Positions 50,186 to 60,946 of a stretch of DNA of 64,000 bases are shown piece after piece. The stretch comes from Calendula officinalis (taxonomy: Eukaryota > Streptophyta > Magnoliopsida > Asterales > Asteraceae): positions 7,398,001-7,462,000 of the forward strand of contig OY970832.1 in NCBI GenBank assembly GCA_963853835.1. Direction: 5' to 3'. Below the pieces are notes generated by a model that was not told the origin of the DNA, made no database searches, and was given only the letters and a program-made list of their open reading frames with translations. The position numbers were made by a program, and so were the translations under genes. Positions within the stretch are counted from its first letter, which is position 1, and each line of letters opens with the position of its first letter.

Positions 50186-51919
50186 TCATTATATTAATCA
50201 TATAATTAGCTAGATTTTGTGAAAAGTGGCAAAAATCAATTGTTTTTGTGTTTTTAAAATTCCGATCGGACAAAAACAAAACCCTACGGGTTTTTTATTT
50301 TAATTTTCGGATTTTTATAAATTAATGGGTTAAAATATGGTATTTTTGGAACCCTATTGTCACTTGTTACAAAATCAAATCAAAAAATTAATCTTGTTAT
50401 TGTATTTTTTGATTATTTGGCTTGGAATTTATTTTTTAATTCCATGTTGTTGATATGGCAAAACATGTATTTTTGCCATATCCCAAGCCAAAGCCTTGTC
50501 AAATTGTTGCTTGTTTGTGCAAACCGATGAAAGCCTAGACCATTTGTGAATGAATGTGGTTGATGTTTGGTTGTTTGGTTGTTTGGGAAAAGCCTTTTTT
50601 TTTTTTGGCTTAATTGTTGTAATTTGTTTCATTTATTTTTCTTTTATTTTTGGTGCCATTTTTGGGGCAATTTGTAATGTAAAAGTAATAGAATAGATTG
50701 TATGTATTTTATCTTTTTATTGTAAATTGTTGACAAAAAATATTGAAGACTAATGAAGAAAACAACAAATTTCCGTCACAAAAGCGAGGGCTGTACGAAA
50801 ACAGGTTTTCCAGAGGCATACGGACTCCTTTTTGGGTGATTCAAAAGCCTAAAATGCTTGCAAAGTCGTGGGCTACAACTTTCCAGAAGGCCGGGAAGAC
50901 CAACGAAGACTCCTTCAGTGACTTTTCGGGCTTCAAAGTCTGCTGGAATTTTCTGGCAGATTACACTTTTTCACAATTTTGGGTTCTACTTGCTCAAGAA
51001 TGTCTTGGAGCAAGTGGGAGCCCATTGGGTTTATGTAGGCCCGTTTGGGTTCATGTTGGCCCGTCCCCTAGTTTGACCCTTTCGGTCCGTCGTGATGACT
51101 CACGTGACCGAACCTAGGATTTCATCGGTCGAGGTTTGCACAAAATTTTATTGCATGTTTATTCTTTGTTTGTGGTTGTTTTTCTTTTCTATTAGATACA
51201 AATAGTAAAACAAATTAAAAATGGTTTTTAGACACAAACATTAGAACATTCAAACCCTTAATCATCGATGATTACTAGTTAAATATTGATGATTAAACCT
51301 TTAATCTAAAAATCGTTTTGAGATTAAACTAAGTTTAAATATGATTTGAAACTTCTCACTTAATAATCGCTAAAAGTTTTTACCGTTTATTACAAGACTT
51401 ATGAAGTGGTATGAATGAAGTACATGATTCATTCATATCTTAAATAAAATTTTATTAAATTAAAATTTAACATACCTAAAATTTAAGTCACGCCGTCCAA
51501 TCGGTTGTAAATCACTTGCTTCTATTTTTGAATTCACGTGAGACGTGGTTTGAATTTAGATCCGAGGTCATTATTCTCTACGGTGAGACCTAGATCTATT
51601 TTGACATGATTTCACATTGGATGACTTAATCAAGTTAACGGTGAGACCTTGACTCGAGGCGAAGATGCGACAAACATGCCACTTGACCCTAGATGCTTGT
51701 TCACTAGGTGCCATGAAGTCCCATACCTCTAAGAGTTGCACTTGTAATGCAATTGTTGATCGTCACCTACCTATTGGATCTATCACCTCTAGCAGATCAA
51801 CTGATGCGGTGATAGAAGCTCAATGGGATCTTAGTTTTTAATTAAATTAATTGGGTAGTTAATTTATTAAAAGAAATTATTATTGAAAATACTAATTCAT
51901 GAACTTTGTAATTTTGTAG
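50186..51919 (+). other. Copia leader, 1.7 kb
   Basis: An unusually long untranslated leader between PBS and polyprotein. The longest ORF, 124 codons at 50743-51117, has no recognised motif. The rest is AT-rich. It may hold packaging or translation signals, but nothing definite can be seen. Confidence 0.6.
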
Positions 51920-54900
51920 ATGACTTCAAACAATCAAACCCTAACACATACCACCATTCGTTCCGTTCTCGAAAAAGAGAAACTTGATGGAACGAACTTT
52001 GTGGACTGGTCTCGTAACCTAAGGATTGTCCTTAGGGCCGAGCATAAGTACCACCATTTGGAGGAGGCGCTACCCCCTGCCCCTGCTGCTACCGCCACTA
52101 CTGCTGTTCGTACAGCCTATACCAAAAGGTTTAACGAACAACAGGAAGTCGCCGCGCTTATGCTAGTGAGCATGATTCCCGAGATTCAAAAGAATCTCGA
52201 GGACCTCACTGCATTTGATATGATGCGTGAACTAACGGCCATGTATCAAAAGCAAGCCGAGCAGGAACTCTTTGACACTGTCAAAGCCTTCCACGCTTGC
52301 AAGCAGGAGGAGGGACAGTCTGTTAGCTCTTATCTCTTGAAGATGAAGAGCTACTTAGACCAAATGGAGAGGCTTGGTTACGCTATGCCGCACATCCTTG
52401 GGATTAGCTTGATTCTAACGTCCCTAAACAAGGATTTTGCACCGTTTGTCATGACTTATCATATGCATAGTATGGGGAAGACATTCGCCGAATTACATGC
52501 TATGCTGAAACAAACGGAGGCAAGCCTACCCAAGAAAACTCCGGCCCCTACTGTCCTTGCTATAAGGCAAGGAAAGATCCAAAAACCAAAACCGCAAGTA
52601 GTTGCGAAGGGCCAAGGCAAGGGAAAGCAAGTTTACAAGCCCAAGCCAAAGGTTCCCCCACCTACTCGTAAGGAGCATCCCGCTAAGGATCTTGCTTGCC
52701 ATCACTGCGGTGAAACAGGCCATTGGAGGAGGAATTGTCCTGCCTACCTGGCAGAGTTGATGAAGAACAAAGCCAACAAGGTTGGCACATCAGGTATCTT
52801 CACAATAGAACTATATGCTTTCCCTAAGAAATCATGGGTATATGACACTGGTTGTGGAACTCACATTTGTAATACCATGCAGGGTCTAAGGGGAAGTAGA
52901 AAGCTAAACCATGGAGCTTTGGACTTGTACGTGGGCAATGGAAATCGTGCACCGGTCGAAGCTATAGGAAGCTATGATTTAATCCTTCCTAGTGGTTTAA
53001 TTATTGTATTAGACAATTGTCACTATGCGCCTAGTATTACTAGGGGTATAGTATCGCTTTCTTGTTTGTGGAATAATGGTTTTATTCATACTTTTACGGA
53101 TTTTGGTATTTCAGTTTCAAAGGATAATGTTTTTTACTTTAATGCTATTCCTCGTGATGGTATCTTTGAGATTGACATGCATAATCGTATCACAAACAGT
53201 AGTTCTATTTATACATGTAGCAACAAGAAATCCAAGAAGAACTTGGATTCTACTTTCCTATGGCATTGTCGCCTTTGCCACGTTAACAAGAAACGCGTTT
53301 TGAAATTACAAAAGGATGGACTTATAAAATCAGATGATTCTGAATCATTTGATAAATGTGTTTCTTGTATATCTGGTAAAATGGCGCGCAAGCCTTTCTC
53401 CCATGTAGGCGAAAGAGCCAATGATCTACTTGGACTCATACATACTGATGTATGTGGCCCTTTTAGAACTCGAACTAGGGAAGGTGCTACCTACTTCATT
53501 ACTTTCACGGACGACTTTAGTCGTTATGGTTATGTTTACTTGATTAAACATAAACATGAAACCTTTGAAACGTTCAAAGCTTTCCAAAATGAAGTAGAAA
53601 ATCAACTCGGCAAGAAGATAAAGGCTCTTCGTTCTGATCGAGGAGGAGAGTACATGAGCCATGAGTTTCAAGACCATCTTAAGAATTGTGGGATTGTCTC
53701 ACAATTCACTCCCCCTTATACACCACAGCATAATGGTGTATCGGAGAGGAGAAATCGCACCTTGCTTGACATGGTCCGATCGATGATGAGTCCTACAACT
53801 CTGCCTCTATCCTTTTGGGGTTATGCACTCAAATCGGCTGCTCGCATACTGAATATGGTTCCCACCAAGAAGGTTGAAAAGACACCATATGAGATATGGC
53901 ATGGGAAAGTCCCTAACTTGTCTTACTTGAAGGTCTGGGGTTGTGAGGCTCTCGTGAAACGCGACACGCCAAACAAACTTGAACCCAGAGCTGTCAAGTG
54001 CATCTTTATAGGATACCCTGAGGAAACGATGGGTTACTATTTCTACTACCCACCTGAGCAAAAAGTAATTATTGCTCGTTATGCTGAGTTTCTTGAGAGC
54101 AATCTCATTTCACAAGAAGCAAGTGGGAGTACCATCGACTTTGACGAGATTCCAAGCGATGAAGATGCACAACCTATTGTAGATACTAGCGAACATCAAG
54201 ATGAGGTTGAACATGAAACTGTTCCTGTTGCACCTCAAAATGATGAGGTCCCCGTTCGAAGGTCCGCAAGGACACCTCATGCACCTGAACGATATGGTTT
54301 CCAAATCGATGCTGAGGAGCTGAGTTTAGGGGATCATAATGAACCCCCTAACTATCGAGCTGCATTAGCAGATTCTGAATCTGACAAATGGCTTGATGCT
54401 ATGAACGCGGAAATGCAATCCATGAAAGATAACCAAGTATGGACTTTGGTTGATCTTCCTCCTAACAGTAAGACTGTTGGTAGCAAGTGGATCTTCAAGA
54501 AGAAGACCGACATGGATGGAAATGTACACACCTATAAAGCTCGATTGGTAGCAAAAGGTTACACTCAAACCTACGGGATTGACTATGATGAAACCTTCTC
54601 GCCTGTTGCCGACGTTAGAGCTATTAGGATTGTCATAGCCATAGCAGCGTACTATGACTATGAGATTTGGCAAATGGATGTTAAAACTGCTTTCTTGAAT
54701 GGACACCTTGATGAAGATGTCTATATGGTTCAGCCTGAGGGTTTTGTTAATACAAAACACCCAAAGAAAGTATGTAAGCTTCAAAGGTCCATTTATGGAC
54801 TGAAGCAAGCATCCAGAAGTTGGAACAAAAGATTCGACGAGGAAGTCAAAACGTTTGGCTTTACTCAGAATCCCGACGAGCCATGTGTATATGTAAGAGC

Positions 54901-55927
54901 TAGTGGGAGCATTGTCGTTTTTCTAATCCTATATGTCGATGACATACTACTCATAGGAAATAACATTCCAATGCTACAAGATGTAAAATCCTGGCTTGGG
55001 AAGTGCTTCGCTATGAAGGATCTTGGGGAAGCGGCATATATACTTGGTATAAAGATCTACCGAGATAGATCAAAGCGGTTAATCGGACTAAGTCAAAGTG
55101 CGTACATTTATAAGATTCTAAAACGATTTAGAATGGATGCTTCCAAACGTGGAAGTCTCCCTATGCAACACAATGTACACTTGAGTAAGACTCAAGGACC
55201 GTCCTCACCTGATGAGATGAAACGTATGCGTGATGTCCCCTATGCCTCGGCAGTAGGATCTATCATGTATGCTGTGCGGTGCACAAGACCTGATGTAGCG
55301 TTCTCACAGAACCTTACAAGCCGATATCAACAGAATCCAGGTGAGAGTCACTGGACTGCTGTTAAGAACATACTGAAGTATCTTAGGAATACTAAAGATA
55401 TGTTTCTTGTCTATGGTGGTGAATCTCAAAATGAACTAAGCGTTACTTGTTATTCTGATGCTAGTTTTGAGACTGATAGAGATGATTCCAAATCTCAAAC
55501 GGGGTATGTTTTCGTTTTGAACGGAGGCGCTGTTGATTGGAAAAGTGTGAAGCAGAGCACTATCGCCATGTCTTCTACAGAAGCTGAATACATTGCAACT
55601 ACTGAAGCTGCAATGGAAGCTGTTTGGATGAGGAAATTTATTTCTGGGCTTGGAGTTGTCCCCAGTAATGAAAAACCTATGGATATGTACTGTGATAACA
55701 CAGGTGCTATCATCATTGCCAACGAACCCGGTGTTCAGAAAGGCGCCAGACATTATCGGAGGAAGCTTCACTACATTAGAGATGCGATCCTAATGGGAGA
55801 TGTACGCTTGCTCAAAGTTCATACAGATGACAACTTAGCTGACCCCTTCACAAAGCCAATGCCATGTACCAAACATGTTGAGCATGCTAGAAACATTGGG
55901 CTTCGACCAGCTAGTAGTTTCATGTAA
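51920..55927 (+). CDS. Ty1/copia gag-pol polyprotein, 1335 aa, intact
   Basis: One frame with no break. Residues 15-200 are the gag helical domain (retrotran-gag/UBN2 type); the CCHC knuckle CHHCGETGHWRRNC is at 260-273; aspartic protease VYDTGCGTH has its aspartate at 309; a pre-integrase zinc region (HCRLCHVNK...CVSCISGK) spans 449-486; the integrase catalytic triad is D510, D573 and E609; the reverse transcriptase starts near 840 and has YVDD at 1005-1008; RNase H has D1180, E1221 and D1259. The order protease-integrase-RT-RNase H is that of the copia (Pseudoviridae-type) superfamily. All key residues are present. The first ATG of the frame is used and no ribosomal frameshift is needed between gag and pol. 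The lineage within copia is not assigned. Confidence 0.96.
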   Translation: MTSNNQTLTHTTIRSVLEKEKLDGTNFVDWSRNLRIVLRAEHKYHHLEEALPPAPAATATTAVRTAYTKRFNEQQEVAALMLVSMIPEIQKNLEDLTAFDMMRELTAMYQKQAEQELFDTVKAFHACKQEEGQSVSSYLLKMKSYLDQMERLGYAMPHILGISLILTSLNKDFAPFVMTYHMHSMGKTFAELHAMLKQTEASLPKKTPAPTVLAIRQGKIQKPKPQVVAKGQGKGKQVYKPKPKVPPPTRKEHPAKDLACHHCGETGHWRRNCPAYLAELMKNKANKVGTSGIFTIELYAFPKKSWVYDTGCGTHICNTMQGLRGSRKLNHGALDLYVGNGNRAPVEAIGSYDLILPSGLIIVLDNCHYAPSITRGIVSLSCLWNNGFIHTFTDFGISVSKDNVFYFNAIPRDGIFEIDMHNRITNSSSIYTCSNKKSKKNLDSTFLWHCRLCHVNKKRVLKLQKDGLIKSDDSESFDKCVSCISGKMARKPFSHVGERANDLLGLIHTDVCGPFRTRTREGATYFITFTDDFSRYGYVYLIKHKHETFETFKAFQNEVENQLGKKIKALRSDRGGEYMSHEFQDHLKNCGIVSQFTPPYTPQHNGVSERRNRTLLDMVRSMMSPTTLPLSFWGYALKSAARILNMVPTKKVEKTPYEIWHGKVPNLSYLKVWGCEALVKRDTPNKLEPRAVKCIFIGYPEETMGYYFYYPPEQKVIIARYAEFLESNLISQEASGSTIDFDEIPSDEDAQPIVDTSEHQDEVEHETVPVAPQNDEVPVRRSARTPHAPERYGFQIDAEELSLGDHNEPPNYRAALADSESDKWLDAMNAEMQSMKDNQVWTLVDLPPNSKTVGSKWIFKKKTDMDGNVHTYKARLVAKGYTQTYGIDYDETFSPVADVRAIRIVIAIAAYYDYEIWQMDVKTAFLNGHLDEDVYMVQPEGFVNTKHPKKVCKLQRSIYGLKQASRSWNKRFDEEVKTFGFTQNPDEPCVYVRASGSIVVFLILYVDDILLIGNNIPMLQDVKSWLGKCFAMKDLGEAAYILGIKIYRDRSKRLIGLSQSAYIYKILKRFRMDASKRGSLPMQHNVHLSKTQGPSSPDEMKRMRDVPYASAVGSIMYAVRCTRPDVAFSQNLTSRYQQNPGESHWTAVKNILKYLRNTKDMFLVYGGESQNELSVTCYSDASFETDRDDSKSQTGYVFVLNGGAVDWKSVKQSTIAMSSTEAEYIATTEAAMEAVWMRKFISGLGVVPSNEKPMDMYCDNTGAIIIANEPGVQKGARHYRRKLHYIRDAILMGDVRLLKVHTDDNLADPFTKPMPCTKHVEHARNIGLRPASSFM

Positions 55928-56770
55928 TCTGTTTTAGTATTTGGATAATGGAACATTGAGCAGTATTTATTGGAATAAATTGATATATTTGATATGATCG
56001 TCTTTATATGAATATCTACTGTGTTCTATATTTGCATGTTTATATCCATGAACATTTACTGCGTTTTATATTCTAAATTGTCCATTGTCATAATTAATAA
56101 TATGGGAATATTATTAAGACAAATCTGAGGGCATTGATGACATTATCTTAGTATGACTAAGGATGATGAAGTTAAACTCACATGTTGTTCATAATGATGC
56201 ACAATTGGACTGACCCAACCTATGAGAATTCACTTCCTGGATTTATGTCACAAGTGAATCTCACAAAGGCTTTGTCACTTATCCTCTGACTTGAGATGCA
56301 AGTTGGTTTGTGTATGTAGAGGGGCAAACTTTGATGTGGTTAAACGTTGACCTGAATAAGGCTGCTATAACAACCATTATCGGGTTTGTCATTAAACATA
56401 TGACAAACACGTGTAGTCAATAAAGAATTTGTTCCTCCACGTATGTGGATTAGATACTACTGGGCCCCTCGATGATTTGAATAGATGTATGTGTGGCCAC
56501 ACCCAAAAGGTAATCAAGATGAATCTTGATTGGTTTTGGTAATCTACTTCAATGTATAGATCGAGAAACAGAATCGTTGAAATTTTAGATTGACATTAAT
56601 CCTTGTCTAAAATTCAACATAGTATCAGTAACAAAAGGATAACTGCTCGAAAAACTTTGAACAAAGATTTTATGAAACTCCTCATGTACTTCTAGGGGCA
56701 TTGGCGGGTTGCTAGACTCTAACCTTTGCTTGTATAACTACTTGATGTTATCACGTGCGCAAGTGGGAGC
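55928..56770 (+). other. Copia 3' untranslated segment and polypurine tract
   Basis: No ORF of note. It ends with AAGTGGGAGC at 56761-56770, the PPT, directly before the 3' LTR. Confidence 0.7.
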
Positions 56771-57487
56771 TGTTGGAATATGCTTCACGCGTATAACATA
56801 TAGTTATATGGCTAGTTGTTTGTGAGCCTAAAGGGTCACACACTTATACACCAAACACCATTAGATATATGTAATATAATTAGTGTAATTATATTATTTA
56901 TATAAATTAACCAATTAAAGTTTTGTGTTAAATTGTTTAAGTATGAAACTTAGTTGGTGTGCCAAAAAGAAGAACCAAGAAGCAAGGGACCTAAGTGCAA
57001 ATATGAATTAGGAAACATGGGAGAATTAGGCATGTTAATTAAAACCCCTAATTCCCCCATTTGATTAATTGATTCGGCCGCACAAACACAAAAAAAACAG
57101 AGTTGCGTGTGTAGACTTGATACGCACAAAAGTTTGTGGGAGTAGGTACACGCATAAACAAAAGGAGAATTCCTTTTGATTTGTCTTGTTTTGCACGATC
57201 GTGAGTTCTTACAAATTGGTACAAGGGACTAGCATCCCACTTGGTGTTCTTGCTAAGGTGTTGTGTGGACTAGCTTTGGAGGGACTCCCCATTGGTGTCC
57301 TTGGTTTCGTCCGTCACCATCATCCATCCGATTTCATAATAATCAAAGGCAACTAGGGTATGAATTCTTATACCATTCTCTTTGATTTTCTTTTAGTTTG
57401 ATTGTATGATTGATATCAAGATCCGTTCATGGTGATTAAATCTTTCCGCTGCGTTTTGGTTCTTGTTTTAACCGAAAATCACCATTA
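56771..57487 (+). repeat. 3' LTR of the copia element
   Basis: 717 bp, appears identical to 49456-50172, followed by the CTTAC duplication and by gypsy gag. Confidence 0.93.
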
Positions 57488-58480
57488 CTTACACGTGCCC
57501 ACACTTGATTGCTTAGAGTAGGTCCGAGTGAACTTTCCCTTCTTCACCGATCCCGAGCTTCCTTCAAATTTCCTCTTTTCAAACTTTGGCCTTTCAATGA
57601 TCCTCCTTTGGCCAACTTCCTCAACATTCCTCGCCGCACTAATAGCTTCATCAAGTGTGACGGCCCTCTTTACTTCCAACTCATACTCCCACGGGAGTCC
57701 ATTGACATAACGAACAATCCGGGATCTCTCATCCGGATACAACTTGATCACAAACGGGATCAATCCCGTGAAATTCTTAGTGTATTCATCTACACTCATA
57801 CTTTCCTTCTTCAAGTGCACAAACTCTTCTTGAAGTTTCTCCAAATTTCTTTCGGGACAAAACTTCGCCTTCAACCGTTTCACAAACTCTTCCCATTTCA
57901 TCTTATACACCGCCCTTTTCCCCAATGATTCATATATGGTGTCCCACCATACGAGGGCTTCATCTTTCAACAATCGAGAGGCATAGATCACCATATCCCC
58001 TTCCTTACACTTACTAGCTTCAAGGACTTGTTCGGTTTCACGGATCCAACGGATCGTGACTTTCGGTTCGGAGCTACCATAGTAGTTATCGGGCTTGAAA
58101 GCCATAAAGCTCTTGTAAGTACAACCCTTTCTTTCCCTCGGCTCGGGGTCACTTTCTTCCTCAGTTGAAGACTTTTCAGTTTGAGCAACACTACTTGACC
58201 TGCTCTTGGTGCGGGGTGGAGATTCTTCCCGCCTCTCACGATCCTTATGTTCATTGAGGATTCGATGCACATCATTATTCACGACATCCCTCATTTGGTT
58301 GAACATAGCTTGAAGATGTTCCACAGTTATCGGGGTGTGGTTCCTATCGGCACTCGAATTTTCCTCCTCGATCCGATTCTCCGGGCCAAACACCGGATTG
58401 CTAACACGATTTGAATCTTGTTCTTGTTCAAGTGGACCCCTTCCACTTCTAGTTTGCACCATCTTACTATAATAAGACAT
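57488..58480 (-). pseudogene. gag N-terminal part of the 18.1-kb gypsy element, cut by copia
   Basis: The start is ATG at 58480 (MSYYSKMVQTRSGRG), with a second ATG seven codons on. It encodes a charged N-terminal linker, then the retrotransposon gag domain (YKSFMAFKPDNYYGSSEP, WWDTIYESLG, LKAKFCPERN, MSVDEYTKNF). The frame reaches GTCK at the copia insertion, and the next codons (KCGKDH) are at 49450 and lower, so copia struck within the first CCHC knuckle. Apart from that cut the gag part shows no lesion. Confidence 0.9.
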
Positions 58481-58685
58481 CAGTCATTTAGAAGTCAATT
58501 CACCAAAATAACGGTAATATAGGTCGTTCCCAAATCAAACATGACCTATTCCTTCAAGGTCAACCCTATTGAACTTACACTTAAGGTCTCAACAGTCAAT
58601 TCATAAACATCCTATGGAACTCATGGTCCTACTAGCTCAGTTTAAGTATAGGATGGTCAACTCAACCTAGTTTACTTAAACCATA

Positions 58686-58698
58686 GCACTGATACCAA
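58686..58698 (-). promoter_or_regulatory. Primer binding site of the 18.1-kb gypsy element
   Basis: The minus strand reads TTGGTATCAGTGC two bases after the 5' LTR end. This is close to the initiator-tRNA-Met site (TGGTATCAGAGC), as is usual for Tekay-type elements. A 205-bp leader separates it from gag. Confidence 0.85.
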
Positions 58699-58700
58699 GA

Positions 58701-60352
58701 TGTAACACATCAATTTTCAAAACAATATTTAAATAACAATTCATCCCAAAATAAGTAATAATGTATCAGTGTCAAATACCGACTTTACAAAAACTAAAAA
58801 GGTTTCTTGTTTGAGATTATCAGAGTTTACAAAAATGGTGTTACACATTATATCTTAGCCATAGGACAAGAGCTCTAATCATCAACACCGAGCTAATCTC
58901 AACAAGGCCTCTCCTAAACGGGCCTCCTAGATCTTCGATCCCGAACCTGAGTACATAGCAAAAACACAAACATAGTACGTGAGACAAAATTGCCTCGTGA
59001 GATACATGGGTTTTAGACCCGGTAAACAACTAGTCACATAATATCATTTATATTATAATAATATTATTAATTTCATTCGGGTCACTTCATTTCTTTCATC
59101 ATTGGCCAATGTCAAGATAATTGGAATGCCTCCAATCTATCAAGACCATCATACCCACGGTAACCGGAATGCCTCCAATCTACCGGGACTCATAGGTATT
59201 GGGTAATCGGAATGCCTCCAATTAACCACTAACCTTAAGGAACCATAATAATCGGAATGCCTCCAATCTATCATGGCCCTAGGGACATCATCAACATCAT
59301 TACTTGTCTTTTATTACTATGAGCTTATAGCTCCATCGTTTCTCAATCAATTATCATTCTTCATCACATAAGCAATTCATTAGTAATCACATAATTAACT
59401 AAATTACTTATAGACTCGATAAAACATTTAAACATAAAACATTTACTAGCTATATACCCAGTTTTGAAAGTTCACATGTACTCACCTTAGTCAAGCTTAC
59501 ATCAAGATATGCCTCTTGAACAAGATTATCACTTCTCAAGACTTGAATACCTCAAGTCCTTCCACCAAATGACCTAATACCAAAACCAATACAATGGTTT
59601 ACATCAAACATCAATACTAACTACATAATCCATGGCTAGTTAATTACTAGCATCATATTTCCCCAATTTACCAAACTCTAATTCCAAAAACCTTCATATT
59701 TTCATAGATCCATTTCATAAACACATTTTCCTTGTTAAAATACCATAGATATAAATTATACAACTTCCATTTAACCATTTATGAACAAACCCAAAACTAG
59801 GGTTTGAGATTCAAGCTTTCCCTACTTGAATCTATGGCTAAAAACCCAAGAGAGATGAAGATTTACCTTTGTTCTTCAACTAGGAGCAAGAATCACCAAG
59901 ATTTAGTGAAGATTAAGCTCCAATCGCCACTTTATGCTCAAAAATCGCCCACACCAGCTGGTAGGAGAAAACTAGGGTTTTGGATGGCATTTAATGAGCC
60001 AAACCCGACTTTAATACAGCTGGTCGGGGAAGTTCGCGCCGTGAACAAGAGTTCACGTCGCGAACTCTGCGGGTCGCGAACTCTTTGCGGTCGTGAACTG
60101 CCCGTGAACTCCAATCTTCAAAATACCAACTCTCTGGTCGAAGTTCGCGATCGGGAGCCCAATCCTCGCGATGCGAACTCCTCAGGCAGCCAATGCTGCA
60201 CTTTTTCTTCCATGTCTTGACCCGGTTTCGTCCATAACTTTGTCATACGGTGTCCAAACGACACGAAACCAATTCCTACGCGTTTTAAATGAATTATCCA
60301 TATTTATCGTATTTTAGTACAATTTATTTATATAAAATTTCAGGTCGTTACA
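58701..60352 (-). repeat. 5' LTR of the 18.1-kb gypsy element
   Basis: 1652 bp. It keeps the uninterrupted site (TTACTATGAGC near 59312) where the partner LTR has a solo LTR. Four copies of the GGAATGCCTCCAATCTA word lie between 59118 and 59270. The GCGAACT-rich palindrome cluster is at 60031-60180; an extra 19-bp stretch near 60040 is absent from the other LTR. Confidence 0.92.
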
Positions 60353-60357
60353 CCGCG

Positions 60358-60946
60358 GTTTTCAGCAAAATAAGTATTCAATGCGGGGTAAATTATGTTA
60401 TTGTTGAAGGGAAGTGGATGGGTTACCAGGAACATATTCACCTGATAAATATCTATGCGCCGCAAGGGGTTGATGCCCGTAAAAGGGTGTGGGATGAAAT
60501 CAATTTATATATCCAACAAGCGGTTGGAAATGTAATCGTTTTTGGCGATTTTAATGAAGTTCGATACGAGTCCGAAAGAGATGGCTCTTTTTTTAATGAG
60601 CAAGGGGCGCGTTTTTTTAATGAATTCATTGATAAAAATGAATTGATTGATCTACCGATTGGGGGTCGTAAATACACCTGGATGAACAAACAAGCGACGA
60701 AAATGAGCAAGCTTGACAGGTTTTTATTTTCTGAAAACTTAGGTGTTTTGAAATCCTTGTCTAAAAGCTGCTGCTGTAGAACGTAATTTATCTGATCACA
60801 TCCCAATTTTATTACATTCTAAGTATGATGACTATGGTCCGACTCCGTTCCGCCTTTCGCATTCTTGGTTGGAATCTGAGACGTTCGATGATCAAATGAA
60901 GGTAGCATGCTCGGATTTTAAGGAGGAAAATAGCTCATGTATTATC
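60358..60946 (+). pseudogene. LINE ORF2, second part (rest of endonuclease)
   Basis: Continues the endonuclease frame from 42234: INIYAPQG, NVIVFGDFNEVRYESERDGS, GGRKYTWMNK and SKLDRFLFSE, with the DNA-repair-like AP endonuclease catalytic motifs GDFNE and, after a frameshift at about 60755-60765, NLSDHIPILL. The part ends at TTATC, where the second solo LTR is inserted. Confidence 0.88.

Larger units (their letters stand above)
49456..57487 (+). mobile_element. Young Ty1/copia retrotransposon inserted in gypsy gag
   Basis: 8032 bp, flanked by CTTAC at 49451-49455 and 57488-57492. Two 717-bp LTRs (49456-50172 and 56771-57487) show no difference on reading base by base. The element has PBS, a 1.75-kb leader, one unbroken polyprotein frame (51920-55927), an 840-bp 3' segment and a PPT. 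The orientation is opposite to the host gypsy element. With identical LTRs and a full ORF it is the youngest insertion here and may be able to transpose. Confidence 0.95.

Noticed and set aside
54365..54808. 147-codon minus-strand ORF within the copia polyprotein
   Set aside because: Antisense shadow of the RT-coding frame.
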